Source of the DNA: Streptomyces ficellus
GTDB taxonomy: Bacteria; Actinomycetota; Actinomycetes; Streptomycetales; Streptomycetaceae
Assembly (NCBI RefSeq): GCF_030406405.1
Contig: NZ_JAUEPL010000022.1
Coordinates: forward strand, 36,006-100,005
Direction of reading: 5' to 3'
DNA length: 64,000 bases
The notes beneath the pieces were generated by a model. It saw only the letters and a program-made list of their open reading frames with translations. It was not told where the DNA came from and searched no databases. Shown piece after piece: positions 25,175 through 33,659 of this stretch. Position numbers and translations under genes: made by a program. The first letter of the stretch is position 1. Each line of letters begins with the position of its first letter.

Positions 25175-26889
25175 TTCTGAGCCCCTTCGGCAGGTACCTC
25201 GTCGGCTTCGACGGCTTGGTCGGCTTCGACGGCTTGGTCGGCTTCTTCGGCTTCCGGAGCGGTCGGCGCCACGGAATGGAGCGTGACGGCCAGGTCGGCC
25301 AACTCCTCGGGGAGCTTCGCGGACTCGCTCCGCCCCAGCCCCGCCATTTCGACGACGGTCACGCCGTCGTCCCCGCGTACGGCCCGGACCCAGACCCGGC
25401 GGCGCTGGATGAACAGCGAGCCGACCAGCCCCGCGATCGCGGCGATCGCACCGGCGAGGGCGAGACCGTTGCCGGGCTGCTGCGAGATCTGGAAGCTGGC
25501 CCACTCCTTGATCTCCTTCTCGAAGGTGATCGAGCCCGCCCCTTCCGGCAGCGTCATGGTCTCGCCGGGCAGCAGCGTCTTCTTGAAGATGTCACCGCCC
25601 GCGCCCTTGAACGGCTTCATCTTGCTGGTGTCCAGCTGGTACACGTTCTGCGGCAGCCCGCCGTCGACGCGCAGGTCGCCGTGGTACGCGCTCAGGTTGA
25701 GCGCGGGGAAGGCGAGCCCGGGGAACTGGCTGAACATCTGGCCCTTGCCCTTGCCCGCGTACGTGGGGACGAAGAAGGCCGGGAAGCCGAGCTGCTGCTT
25801 CTTGCCGGTCTTGTCGCGGTAGCCGTCCATCACCTTGATGACACCGGTGGAGGTGACGTTGTTGTCGATCGGCAGCAGCGGCACGGCGCCGTGGTAGACG
25901 ACCTTGCCCTTGCCGTCCTTGACGGTGACGACGGGCGCGTACCCGTGCGAGAGCAGGTAGACCTTCGAGCCGTCGATCTCCAGCGGCTCGTTGACCCGGA
26001 TCACGCTGCGCTTCTTCCCGCCGTCGGGGCGGGAGTAGGTGACGTCCGCCTCGAAGGTGCGGGGCGTGCCGCGCTGGGGGCCGCTGGTCTCGTACGTACC
26101 GGTGAACTGGTTCAGGGTGAAGCTGAACGGCGCCAGCTCGTCGGTGGAGAACAGCGAGCCGGACCTGAAGTCGTCGTACTGGGTGAGGGTGTTGGAGAAG
26201 CCGTCGCCCTCGACGATCAGCTTGCCGCCCTCGGACTTGAAGAGCTGGCCCATGGCGAAGGCCACCAGCATCACGATCAGCGCGATGTGGAAGACCAGGT
26301 TGCCGACCTCGCGCAGGTAGCCCTTCTCGGCGGCGACGGCGTCACCGGCCGGGTGGGCGCGGAAGCGCCGCTTGCGCAGCAGCGCGAGCGCCGCCTCGCG
26401 GACGTCCTCGGGCGCGGACCCGGTGCGCCACGTGGTGTACGCGGGGAGGCGGGTGAGGCGCTTGGGGGCGGCCGGGGGGCGCCCGCGCAGTTGGCCGACG
26501 AACTGCCAGGTGCGCGGGATGATGCAGCCGATGAGCGAGATGAACAGCAGGATGTAGATCGCGGAGAACCACACCGAGCTGTAGACGTCGAACAGCTGGA
26601 GTTTGTCGTAGATCGGCGCGAGGGTCTCGTGCGCTTCCTTGAAGGAGCGGACCTTCAACTCGTCCGCGCTGTTCTGCGGGATGAGGGAGCCGGGGATCGC
26701 GCCGAGCGAGAGCAGGAAGAGCAGGATCAGCGCGACCCGCATGGAGGTCAGCTGCCGCCAGAACCAGCGGATCCAGCCGATGACGCCGAGCGTCGGGCCG
26801 CCGGCCTGGATGAGCTCTTCCTTGGGGGCGGTGGACAGCTGCGCACCGGCCGCCGCCATGTCCCGTTCGGTCGTTTCTGTCTTGCTCAT
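25171..26889 (-). CDS. resB: cytochrome c biogenesis protein ResB/Ccs1
   Basis: 572 aa. Three N-terminal membrane helices (starting SMRVALILLFLLSLGAIPGSLIP), a large external domain and a C-terminal helix (NGLALAGAIAAIAGLVGSLFI) match ResB/Ccs1, the partner of CcsB in System II cytochrome c assembly. The C-terminus ends in an acidic tail encoded by an 18-base tandem repeat (25202-25245). The ATG at 26889 is four bases after the ccdA stop. The family's conserved position between ccdA and ccsB supports the call. Confidence 0.94.
   Translation of the reverse strand: MSKTETTERDMAAAGAQLSTAPKEELIQAGGPTLGVIGWIRWFWRQLTSMRVALILLFLLSLGAIPGSLIPQNSADELKVRSFKEAHETLAPIYDKLQLFDVYSSVWFSAIYILLFISLIGCIIPRTWQFVGQLRGRPPAAPKRLTRLPAYTTWRTGSAPEDVREAALALLRKRRFRAHPAGDAVAAEKGYLREVGNLVFHIALIVMLVAFAMGQLFKSEGGKLIVEGDGFSNTLTQYDDFRSGSLFSTDELAPFSFTLNQFTGTYETSGPQRGTPRTFEADVTYSRPDGGKKRSVIRVNEPLEIDGSKVYLLSHGYAPVVTVKDGKGKVVYHGAVPLLPIDNNVTSTGVIKVMDGYRDKTGKKQQLGFPAFFVPTYAGKGKGQMFSQFPGLAFPALNLSAYHGDLRVDGGLPQNVYQLDTSKMKPFKGAGGDIFKKTLLPGETMTLPEGAGSITFEKEIKEWASFQISQQPGNGLALAGAIAAIAGLVGSLFIQRRRVWVRAVRGDDGVTVVEMAGLGRSESAKLPEELADLAVTLHSVAPTAPEAEEADQAVEADQAVEADEVPAEGAQK
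25202..25245. repeat. 18-bp in-frame repeats in the resB 3' end
   Basis: Two full copies of TCGGCTTCGACGGCTTGG (25202-25219, 25220-25237) and a partial third, encoding the repeated acidic motif ADQAVE at the ResB C-terminus. Confidence 0.85.
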
Positions 26890-26893
26890 GGAA

Positions 26894-27634
26894 CTAGATC
26901 CCCACCTGGAAACCGTTGGACCAGCCCTGCATGTCCTGTACGAGGGTGTCCCACGCACCCGTGAGCAGCAGCAGCCCGGTCGCGATCATCATGCCGCCGC
27001 CGATCCTCATCACCCAGGCATAGTGCCGCTTGACCCACCCGAACGCGCCGAGCGCCTTGCGGAAGGCGACCGCGGCGAGGATGAAGGGCAGGCCGAGGCC
27101 GAGGCAGTACGCGACGGTCAGCAGCGCCCCGCGGCCCGCGCTGGCCTCGTTGGCGGCGAGGGCCTGGACCGAGGCGAGCGTCGGCCCGATGCACGGCGTC
27201 CAGCCGATGCCGAAGAGCGCGCCCAGCAGCGGCGCGCCGGCCAGCCCGGTCACCGGCCGCCTGTGGAAGCGGAACTCGCGCTGGGTGAACCACGGCATGA
27301 GGCCCAGGAAGAAGATCCCCATCAGGACCATCAGGACGCCCAGGACGGTGGTGAGCGTCCCGCGGTGCGCCTGGAGGGTCCAGCCGAAGTAGCCGAAGAG
27401 GGCGCCGCCGGAGACGAACACGGCGGAGAAGCCGAGGACGAAGAGGGCGGCGCCGGCGGCCATCCGGCCCCGCCGGGCCTCGGCCAGGTCGGTGCCGGTG
27501 ACACCGGTCACGTACGAGAGGTAGCCGGGCACGAGCGGCAGGACGCAGGGCGAGAAGAAGGAGACCAGCCCGCCGAGCACCGCGATGGGCAGGGCCAGCA
27601 GGAGGGCCCCGCTGGAGACCGTCTCGTTGTACAT
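26894..27634 (-). CDS. ccdA: thiol-disulphide interchange membrane protein CcdA
   Basis: 246 aa, six membrane helices of the DsbD/CcdA family. The two redox Cys are Cys30 in FFSPCVLPL and Cys148 in WTPCIGPT. It passes electrons from cytoplasmic thioredoxin to the external thioredoxin-like ResA, keeping the CxxCH of apocytochrome c reduced. It starts four bases after the resA stop and ends four bases before resB, so it is in one operon. Confidence 0.95.
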   Translation of the reverse strand: MYNETVSSGALLLALPIAVLGGLVSFFSPCVLPLVPGYLSYVTGVTGTDLAEARRGRMAAGAALFVLGFSAVFVSGGALFGYFGWTLQAHRGTLTTVLGVLMVLMGIFFLGLMPWFTQREFRFHRRPVTGLAGAPLLGALFGIGWTPCIGPTLASVQALAANEASAGRGALLTVAYCLGLGLPFILAAVAFRKALGAFGWVKRHYAWVMRIGGGMMIATGLLLLTGAWDTLVQDMQGWSNGFQVGI

Positions 27635-27637
27635 CGG

Positions 27638-28315
27638 CTAGTTCCCCGAAGCCCGTTCCGGGGCCTTTGCCGGGGCCTTTTCCGGGCCCTTTGCCGGGGC
27701 CTTCCCCGATGCCTTCTCCTTCACCAGCGGGTCGATCATCTTGCGCAGCTGGGTCTCGTTCAGTGCGGTGAGCGACCGCGCGGCGATCTTCCCGTCACGG
27801 TCGAGCACGACGGTGGAGGGGATGGCCTGCGGGTTGAGGGTGCCCTTGGGGAAGCCGTACAGGACCAGCTCGCCCGCCGGGTCGTAGAGGCTGGGGTAAG
27901 GGACCGCGAAGTCCTTCTCGAAGGCGAGGGCGGGCTGCTTGTTGGGGTCGCGGGTGTTGATGCCGACGAACTCCACGCCCTGGGACTTGAGGTCGCCCGC
28001 GACCTTGGTGAAGTGCTTGGCCTCGGCGCGGCAGGGCGGGCACCAGGAGCCCCACACGTTGAGGACGACGACCTTGCCCTTGAGGTCGGCGACGTCGAGC
28101 CGCTTGCCGTCGAGGGTCTCGCCCGCGAGCTTGTTGGGGGCCACGCGCTCACCCTTGGCAACGGTGGAGACACCACCGGTGTTGGTGACGAAGTTGGTGT
28201 TTCCGCCACCACCGGACTTGCCGTTGGAGTCGCCGCTGCACGCGGTGAGCGTGAGTGCGGCCGCAAGGGCGCCGGCGGTGAGCAGGAGGCCTCGGGGGGC
28301 GCGGCTAAGGCTCAT
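27638..28315 (-). CDS. resA: ResA/TlpA-type thioredoxin-like lipoprotein
   Basis: 225 aa. Lipoprotein signal with LTAC (Cys26). The thioredoxin-like domain has active site WCPPC (91-95), the usual ResA motif, and a later GxP-like stretch ALNPQAIPSTVVLD. It reduces the disulphide of apocytochrome c outside the membrane using electrons from CcdA. The last 25 residues are Lys/Ala/Pro repeats from tandem DNA (about 27650-27720), a disordered tail. First gene of the cytochrome c operon. Confidence 0.94.
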   Translation of the reverse strand: MSLSRAPRGLLLTAGALAAALTLTACSGDSNGKSGGGGNTNFVTNTGGVSTVAKGERVAPNKLAGETLDGKRLDVADLKGKVVVLNVWGSWCPPCRAEAKHFTKVAGDLKSQGVEFVGINTRDPNKQPALAFEKDFAVPYPSLYDPAGELVLYGFPKGTLNPQAIPSTVVLDRDGKIAARSLTALNETQLRKMIDPLVKEKASGKAPAKGPEKAPAKAPERASGN

Positions 28316-28382
28316 GTGAAAAGTTTCGCATGAGCGTTTCCGGGATCTTGCGCGCCCCCCTGCCTGCCCGTAAAGCCCGATG

Positions 28383-29615
28383 TCAGGCGCGCCTAAGGAA
28401 GGCGTTCCAGCCGCCTGCCGGCGATTGGCCGACTTCGAGGGTACGGAGCTTGTCGAGGATCTTGGGGTCCTGTACGTCGAGCCAGTCCGCGAACTGCCTG
28501 AAGGAGACCAGCCGTACGTCCTTCTTTCCGGCCATGCCCTTGAGAGCTTCCTCGACGGCGTCCATGTAGATACCGCCGTTCCACTGCTCGAAGTGGTTAC
28601 CGATGAAGAAGGGCGCGCGATTCGATTCGTACGCCCGCCTGAACCCGGCGAGAAGCGCCTCGGTGGCCTGCTTCTTCCAGCCGGGATAACGCGAAGGCAT
28701 GCCCTTGGTCGTGTTCTTCGACTGATTGGCGAGCATGTTGTAGTCCATGGACAGGACTTCGAAGGAGTGGCCGGGGAACGGTACCTGCTGGAGCGGCAGG
28801 TCCCACAGACCCTGGCGCTTGACGGGCCACTTCTGGTGGCCGCCGGGCGAGCTGGCGTCGTAGCGCCAGCCGAGCTTCTTGGCGGTGGGCAGCAGGTTGT
28901 CCTGGCCGAGGAGGCAGGGGGTGCGGCCGCCGACGAGTTCCTTGCGGTAGTCGAAGGGCAGCGGGTCGAGGTCGGTCCAGCCGCTGTGCGTCTTCCATTC
29001 GGTGACGAACTTCACGGCCTGGTCTATCTCGTCCCGCCACTGCGCCGGGGTCCATTTCCCGACCGAGCCGGAGCCGTCGCAGAAATGCCCGTTGAAGTGG
29101 GTGCCTATCTCGTGTCCGTCGAGCCAGGCCTGGCGGACGTATTTCAGCGTCTCCTTGATGTGGCCGTCGGTGAGGTAACCGATGTCGGAGGCGCCGACGG
29201 GGTTGTTCGGCGGGCGGTAGAGCGTCTTCTTCGATTCGGGCAGGAGATAGAGCCCGGAGAGGAAGAACGTCATGGCCGCGCCGTGGTTCCTGGCCAGTTC
29301 GAGAAAGCGGGGGAAGAGGCCGTTGCCGACCTCCCCCGCCCCGTCCCAGGAGAAGATCACGAACTGCGGCGGCGTCTGGCCGGGCTCCAGGGGGACGGGC
29401 TTGTCGGGCTGGTTCGGCTGCTTTCCGGTGTCGGACGTGGAACCGTCACCTATCAGGCGCCCCTCTTGCCTGCCGGGGGCCGGATTGCCCGTACCGCTGT
29501 GGCCGCCCGTGCCCGGCTGCCGCTTGTCGCCGCCGGCGCCGCAGCCCGCGATCCCGATGGCTGCCGCCGCTCCGACTCCCGCTCCGAGCAGGCCCCTTCG
29601 ACTGATCCCGCGCAT
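28383..29615 (-). CDS. Tat/lipoprotein polysaccharide deacetylase-like protein
   Basis: 410 aa. The N-terminus has twin Arg (SRRGLLGAG) and a lipobox-like AGC, so it is probably Tat-exported and lipidated. The catalytic part resembles NodB polysaccharide deacetylases: FSWDGAGE (strand 1 with metal Asp), GHEIGTHFNGH (His-containing metal motif) and the late HFEQWNGG. It would remove acetyl groups from cell-wall or exopolysaccharide. The ATG at 29615 has GGGGA upstream. A disordered Gly/Thr/Pro linker follows the Cys. Lies between the histidine phosphatase and the cytochrome c operon. Confidence 0.82.
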   Translation of the reverse strand: MRGISRRGLLGAGVGAAAAIGIAGCGAGGDKRQPGTGGHSGTGNPAPGRQEGRLIGDGSTSDTGKQPNQPDKPVPLEPGQTPPQFVIFSWDGAGEVGNGLFPRFLELARNHGAAMTFFLSGLYLLPESKKTLYRPPNNPVGASDIGYLTDGHIKETLKYVRQAWLDGHEIGTHFNGHFCDGSGSVGKWTPAQWRDEIDQAVKFVTEWKTHSGWTDLDPLPFDYRKELVGGRTPCLLGQDNLLPTAKKLGWRYDASSPGGHQKWPVKRQGLWDLPLQQVPFPGHSFEVLSMDYNMLANQSKNTTKGMPSRYPGWKKQATEALLAGFRRAYESNRAPFFIGNHFEQWNGGIYMDAVEEALKGMAGKKDVRLVSFRQFADWLDVQDPKILDKLRTLEVGQSPAGGWNAFLRRA

Positions 29616-29877
29616 ATCGTCCCCATCCGCGCTCGCTCTTCGCCGGACATACGTTCCAAACCGGCACACAGGGAGAGGGATGGAAAAACAGGGCGGTTCC
29701 CGCGATCAGCGCACAATTCTCTGCGTGACGAGACGGCCACCCACCGGACGGCGCCACGCGTCGAAAGCCACACACCGGACGTCGCCCGCCGAACGCCGCG
29801 CGCCGCCCGGCCCATGGCGGGCGGGGCGGCGCGGGGTGTGTCCTGTCGCGTCCTGAGTCCTGACGCGCGCTGCCGGC

Positions 29878-30579
29878 TTACGCGCCGAAGGCCTTGGACT
29901 GGCCCTTCGCGGGCTTGGCACCGGACAGCAGGTGCGGCGGCACGAGGTCACGGGCCGGCTCGCTGTATCCGACCGAGACGATCTTGTCGCCCTGGTAGGT
30001 GAACGTGGTCAGCGAGGCCAGCGTGCACTGCCGGCGGCGCGGGTCGTGCCACAGCCTGCGCCGCTCGACGAAGCTCCGCACGATCCAGATCGGCAGCTGG
30101 TGGCTGACGCAGACCGCCTCGTGGCCGCGCGCCGCGTCACGCGCCGCGTTCAGCGCGCCCATCATCCGTACGACCTGGTCGATGTACGGCTCGCCCCAGG
30201 ACGGCCGGAACGGGTTGGTCAGGTGGCGCCAGTTGGCCGGCCGGCGCAGCGCGCCGTCGCCCACGCCGAACGTCTTGCCCTCGAAGACGTTGCCCGCCTC
30301 GATCAGCCGCTCGTCGGTGGCCAGGTCGAGACCGTGCGACTTGGCGATCGGCTGGGCCGTCTCCTGGGCGCGCTCCAGGGGCGACGCGACCACATAGGTG
30401 ATGTCCCGGCCGGCCAGGTGCTCGGCGACCCGGTCCGCCATCCGCCGACCGAGCTCGGACAGGTGGTAGCCGGCCCGGCGCCCGTAGAGGATCCCGTCCG
30501 GGTTGTGCACCTCGCCGTGCCGCATCAGGTGGACGACGGTGACCTCGCTCACCCCGGTCGCCTCGCTCGCCTCGGTCAT
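29878..30579 (-). CDS. histidine phosphatase (phosphoglycerate mutase-like)
   Basis: 233 aa. The signature HLMRHGEVHNPD has the phosphoryl-accepting His21 in RHG (20-22), and EAVCVSHQLPIW carries the second conserved His. Substrate unknown. The ATG at 30579 overlaps the hemL stop by four bases (ATGA), so it is translationally coupled to hemL. The coupling is widespread in streptomycetes (inference from memory) but a haem-related substrate has not been shown. Confidence 0.9.
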   Translation of the reverse strand: MTEASEATGVSEVTVVHLMRHGEVHNPDGILYGRRAGYHLSELGRRMADRVAEHLAGRDITYVVASPLERAQETAQPIAKSHGLDLATDERLIEAGNVFEGKTFGVGDGALRRPANWRHLTNPFRPSWGEPYIDQVVRMMGALNAARDAARGHEAVCVSHQLPIWIVRSFVERRRLWHDPRRRQCTLASLTTFTYQGDKIVSVGYSEPARDLVPPHLLSGAKPAKGQSKAFGA

Positions 30580-31883
30580 GCCGTGGCCTCCGCGGCGGCA
30601 CGGGCGGCGGCGGGCAGCCCCGCGGCGATCCGCTCGACCGCCCGCTCGTCGTGGGCCGTGGACACGAACCAGGACTCGAACGCGGACGGCGGCAGGTAGA
30701 CGCCCTGCGCCAGCATCGAGTGGAAGAAGGCGGTGAAGCGGAACGCCTCCTGCTTCTTCGCGTCGTCGTAGTTCACGACCTCGGCGTCGGTGAAGAAGAC
30801 GGAGAACATGTTGCTCGCCGTCTGGAGCCGGTGCGCCACGCCCTCCTTGCTCAGGGCGTCGGTCACCAGGGCCTGGATCTCGCGCGAGACGGCGTCGACC
30901 TTCTCGTACGCCGCGTCGTCGAGCAGCCGCAGCTGGGCGAGACCGGCGGCGGTGGCGACCGGGTTACCGGAGAGGGTGCCCGCCTGGTAGACGGGGCCGG
31001 CCGGGGCGAGGTGCGCCATGACGTCGGCGCGGCCACCGAACGCGGCGGCCGGGAAGCCACCGCCCATGACCTTGCCGAAGGTCATCAGATCCGGGACGAC
31101 GCCGTCGACGCCGTACCAGCCGGCCCTGGACGTACGGAAACCGGTCATCACCTCGTCGGAGATGTACAGCGCCCCGTTCTGGGCGCACAGGTCCTTCAGC
31201 CCCTGGTTGAACCCGTCGCGCGGCGGGACCACGCCCATGTTGCCGGGCGACGCCTCGGTGATCACACAGGCGATCTCGCCGGGGTGGGCGGCGAAGGCCT
31301 GGCGTACGGCACCGAGGTCGTTGTACGGCAGGACGATCGTGTCGCCCGCCTGGGCGCCCGTGACGCCGGGCGTGTCGGGGAGCCCGAAGGTGGCGACGCC
31401 GGAACCGGCGGCGGCCAGCAGCGCGTCCACGTGGCCGTGGTAGCAGCCGGCGAACTTGACCACCTTGGCGCGGCCGGTGAAGCCCCGGGCGAGGCGGATC
31501 GCGGACATCGTCGCCTCGGTGCCGGACGACACCAGCCGTACCTGCTCGACGGGCGCGACGCGGGCGACGATCTCCTCGGCGAGCGCGACCTCGCCCTCAC
31601 CGGGCGTACCGAAGGAGGTGCCACGGGAGACCGCGTCCTGCACGGCGGCGATCACCTCGGGGTGCGCGTGGCCGAGGATCATCGGCCCCCACGAGCAGAC
31701 GAGGTCGACGTACTCACGCCCGTCCGCGTCGTTGAGGTACGGACCCGTACCGGACACCATGAACCGGGGCGTACCGCCCACGGCCCGGAAGGCCCGTACG
31801 GGAGAGTTCACGCCGCCGGGCGTCACAAGGGACGCGCGGTCGAAAAGCGTCTGTGAGACTGGGGCTTCGTATGAATACGGCAC
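30576..31883 (-). CDS. hemL: glutamate-1-semialdehyde 2,1-aminomutase
   Basis: 435 aa, normal. Converts glutamate-1-semialdehyde to 5-aminolevulinate, following HemA (glutamyl-tRNA reductase, 20 kb away). Pyridoxal phosphate Lys271 is in TFGKVMGGGFP; GGVNSPVRAF at 23-32 and EVMTGFR are family hallmarks. Its promoter should lie in 31884-32156, a 273-base interval without other genes. Leads a block with the histidine phosphatase and, further on, cytochrome c genes. Confidence 0.96.
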   Translation of the reverse strand: MPYSYEAPVSQTLFDRASLVTPGGVNSPVRAFRAVGGTPRFMVSGTGPYLNDADGREYVDLVCSWGPMILGHAHPEVIAAVQDAVSRGTSFGTPGEGEVALAEEIVARVAPVEQVRLVSSGTEATMSAIRLARGFTGRAKVVKFAGCYHGHVDALLAAAGSGVATFGLPDTPGVTGAQAGDTIVLPYNDLGAVRQAFAAHPGEIACVITEASPGNMGVVPPRDGFNQGLKDLCAQNGALYISDEVMTGFRTSRAGWYGVDGVVPDLMTFGKVMGGGFPAAAFGGRADVMAHLAPAGPVYQAGTLSGNPVATAAGLAQLRLLDDAAYEKVDAVSREIQALVTDALSKEGVAHRLQTASNMFSVFFTDAEVVNYDDAKKQEAFRFTAFFHSMLAQGVYLPPSAFESWFVSTAHDERAVERIAAGLPAAARAAAEATA

Positions 31884-32156
31884 GTTGGTCCTGACCTGCG
31901 AGTACGAGTTGGCGGGAGCAATGGTGGGGCATGGTGGCCGGAGGGCGGCGAGGGGGCCTTCCCTGAACGGTCCGCCCGCCCACGACGTTGTTTACGACGA
32001 GGCGCCGGACCTCCGCGTCTGCGAAACTGGGGCGACATTGGGAATGCTCACGGAATCCATGGTGTCAGAGGCCCCGACGTTCTTGCGGACAGGTGTTTCA
32101 CCGCACGTTCGCGGGGGAGGTCACTGTCACGATGATCGGGTTGCGCGGCGGGGGCT

Positions 32157-32753
32157 GTGTTACCTAAAAAGCAGTCGGGTGGAGATATGCATCGCGGTGG
32201 CGGACTGGGCGAGGGGACCGACGACCTGGGCCCTGAGCCTGCCCGGCGGGGGAAGCACCGGCGTGAGCAGGACAAGTCGCTGGGAAGTTCCCTGGGGAGT
32301 GGGGGTGGCCGGGGCATGGGGGTGACCTACAAGTACTTCGGCGCTCCCAATGGCGCGACCGCCGCCCGCGTACCGATCTCGATGCGGCCGGAGGAATTGG
32401 GCGGCGACGAACTCGGCATGGGCGGCATGTTCACCAAGATCAAACCGGAGACCATAGCCGCCATGGTGCTGACCGGTATCCAGGGCATGCCGCTGCACAA
32501 GGTGCCCCCGCTGGAGCTGGTGGTACTCCACCCCGACTACGCGGTGGTGAAACTCCCGATGACGGTGGTCGACCCGCTGCGCGGCGTCGGCGAGGAATCG
32601 GTGGGCGCGGCGGCCTTCATATGGTCGACGGTCCCGGACCGCGGCGGCCCGCGCGACGCGTTCAACGTCTACCAGCTGCTGCACGAGTGGCAGGACTTCT
32701 CGGTACGGCTCCATGAGGCGGGGCACCAGCCGTACTGCCTGGTGTGGCCCTGA
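32157..32753 (+). CDS. conserved streptomycete hypothetical protein
   Basis: 198 aa. A low-complexity, charged N-terminus (about 1-53) is followed by a compact soluble domain starting MGVTYKYFGAPNGATAARVPISM and ending QPYCLVWP. I do not recognise a catalytic motif, membrane segment or signal peptide. The start is uncertain: GTG 32157, ATG 32187 (GGAG only two bases upstream) or ATG 32316-32318 region beginning the conserved domain. Divergent from hemL across 273 bases. Confidence 0.65.
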   Translation: MLPKKQSGGDMHRGGGLGEGTDDLGPEPARRGKHRREQDKSLGSSLGSGGGRGMGVTYKYFGAPNGATAARVPISMRPEELGGDELGMGGMFTKIKPETIAAMVLTGIQGMPLHKVPPLELVVLHPDYAVVKLPMTVVDPLRGVGEESVGAAAFIWSTVPDRGGPRDAFNVYQLLHEWQDFSVRLHEAGHQPYCLVWP

Positions 32754-32806
32754 GCCCTGGCACATGCCCCACGTCGTTGTCAGACCCGCCGCCTACAGTG
32801 CTGCGT

Positions 32807-33331
32807 ATGGACACCGATGCATCGCCGGTACGGATCGAAGCGTGGTCGGATGAGGACTTCGACCTGCTGCGGGCGGTCAACGCGCCGGAGTTGATGGACC
32901 ACCTGGGCGGGCCCGAGTCGGAGGAGCAGCTGGTCAAGCGGCACCAGCGGTATGTGGACCTGAGCGTCGACCGGACCGGGGCGGGGCGGATGTTCCGGAT
33001 CGTGCTACTGCCGCAGGAGGTGCCGGTGGGGGTGATCGGCTTCTGGGAGCAGACCTGGGAAGGGATGCGGGTGTACGAGACGGGCTGGACCGTGCTCGCT
33101 GGCTTCCAGCGGCGCGGCATCGCGACGGCGGCGACGAGGGCGGTCGTGGAGCGGGCGCGGGCGATGGGCAAGCACCGGTACCTGCACGCGTTCCCGTCCG
33201 TGGCCAACGGCGCGTCGAACGCCGTGTGCCGGAAGGCGGGGTTCGAGCTGCTGGGCGAGCGGGTCCTGGAGTACCCGCCGGGGCACCCGCTGCGGAGCAA
33301 TGACTGGCGCCTGGACCTGAAGGCGGCGTAA
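32807..33331 (+). CDS. GNAT acetyltransferase, RimJ/RimL-like
   Basis: 174 aa. GWTVLAGFQRRGIATAATRAVVERA carries the RRGIAT acetyl-CoA loop; NGASNAVCRKAGFELLGE is the later family motif. Several such proteins acetylate N-termini or resistance-related substrates; no specific substrate can be assigned. Start ATG 32807, chosen because the frame upstream is unlike protein. Lies just before a 16-bp minisatellite. Confidence 0.85.
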   Translation: MDTDASPVRIEAWSDEDFDLLRAVNAPELMDHLGGPESEEQLVKRHQRYVDLSVDRTGAGRMFRIVLLPQEVPVGVIGFWEQTWEGMRVYETGWTVLAGFQRRGIATAATRAVVERARAMGKHRYLHAFPSVANGASNAVCRKAGFELLGERVLEYPPGHPLRSNDWRLDLKAA

Positions 33332-33379
33332 CGGCGGCTCGCTCCGGCCCGTGGCGCGGACGGTCACGGTTCATCGCGC

Positions 33380-33529
33380 GACGGTCGATCAGGCGGGCGG
33401 TTCGCCGCGCGGACGGTGCGTCGCGCGGAGGGTGCGCCGCGCGGAGGGTCGATCAGGCGGGCGGTGCGCCGCGCGGACGGTCGATCACCGGGCGGTTCGC
33501 CGCGCGGGCGGTGCGCCGCGCGGGCGGCC
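33380..33529. repeat. second 16-bp tandem repeat, about nine units
   Basis: Units at 33380 (15 bases), 33395, 33411, 33427, 33443, 33459, 33475 (15 bases), 33490, 33506 and a partial at 33522. Consensus GGGCGGTGCGCCGCGC with variants GGACGGTGCGTCGCGC, GGAGGGTGCGCCGCGC, GGAGGGTCGATCAGGC and GGACGGTCGATCACC. It fills most of the 328-base gene-free gap between the GNAT gene (ends 33331) and the Mut7-C gene (starts 33660). The sequence is unrelated to the array at 13482 but the period is the same. The remainder of the gap shows no feature. Confidence 0.85.
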
Positions 33530-33659
33530 GAAGAGCTGACCGGGCACCCGGCCCCGCGAGCGTTCGCCGAGCTGGGGCGGCCGAGCACGCGGACGCGTTC
33601 GGTGGCGCTCCGGCGAAATGATCTGGCTGGTCAGGCGCGCCCGGTGGCATCCTGGCGAC

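Noticed and set aside
29680..29856. Small plus-strand open frame starting ATG after GGGAGAGGG (58 codons)
   Set aside because: Composition is Arg/Pro-rich like any GC-rich frame, no conserved motif, and it is antisense/intergenic between two minus-strand genes.
33380..33529. Possible CRISPR array or coding repeats
   Set aside because: No spacers; 15/16-base units break any reading frame.
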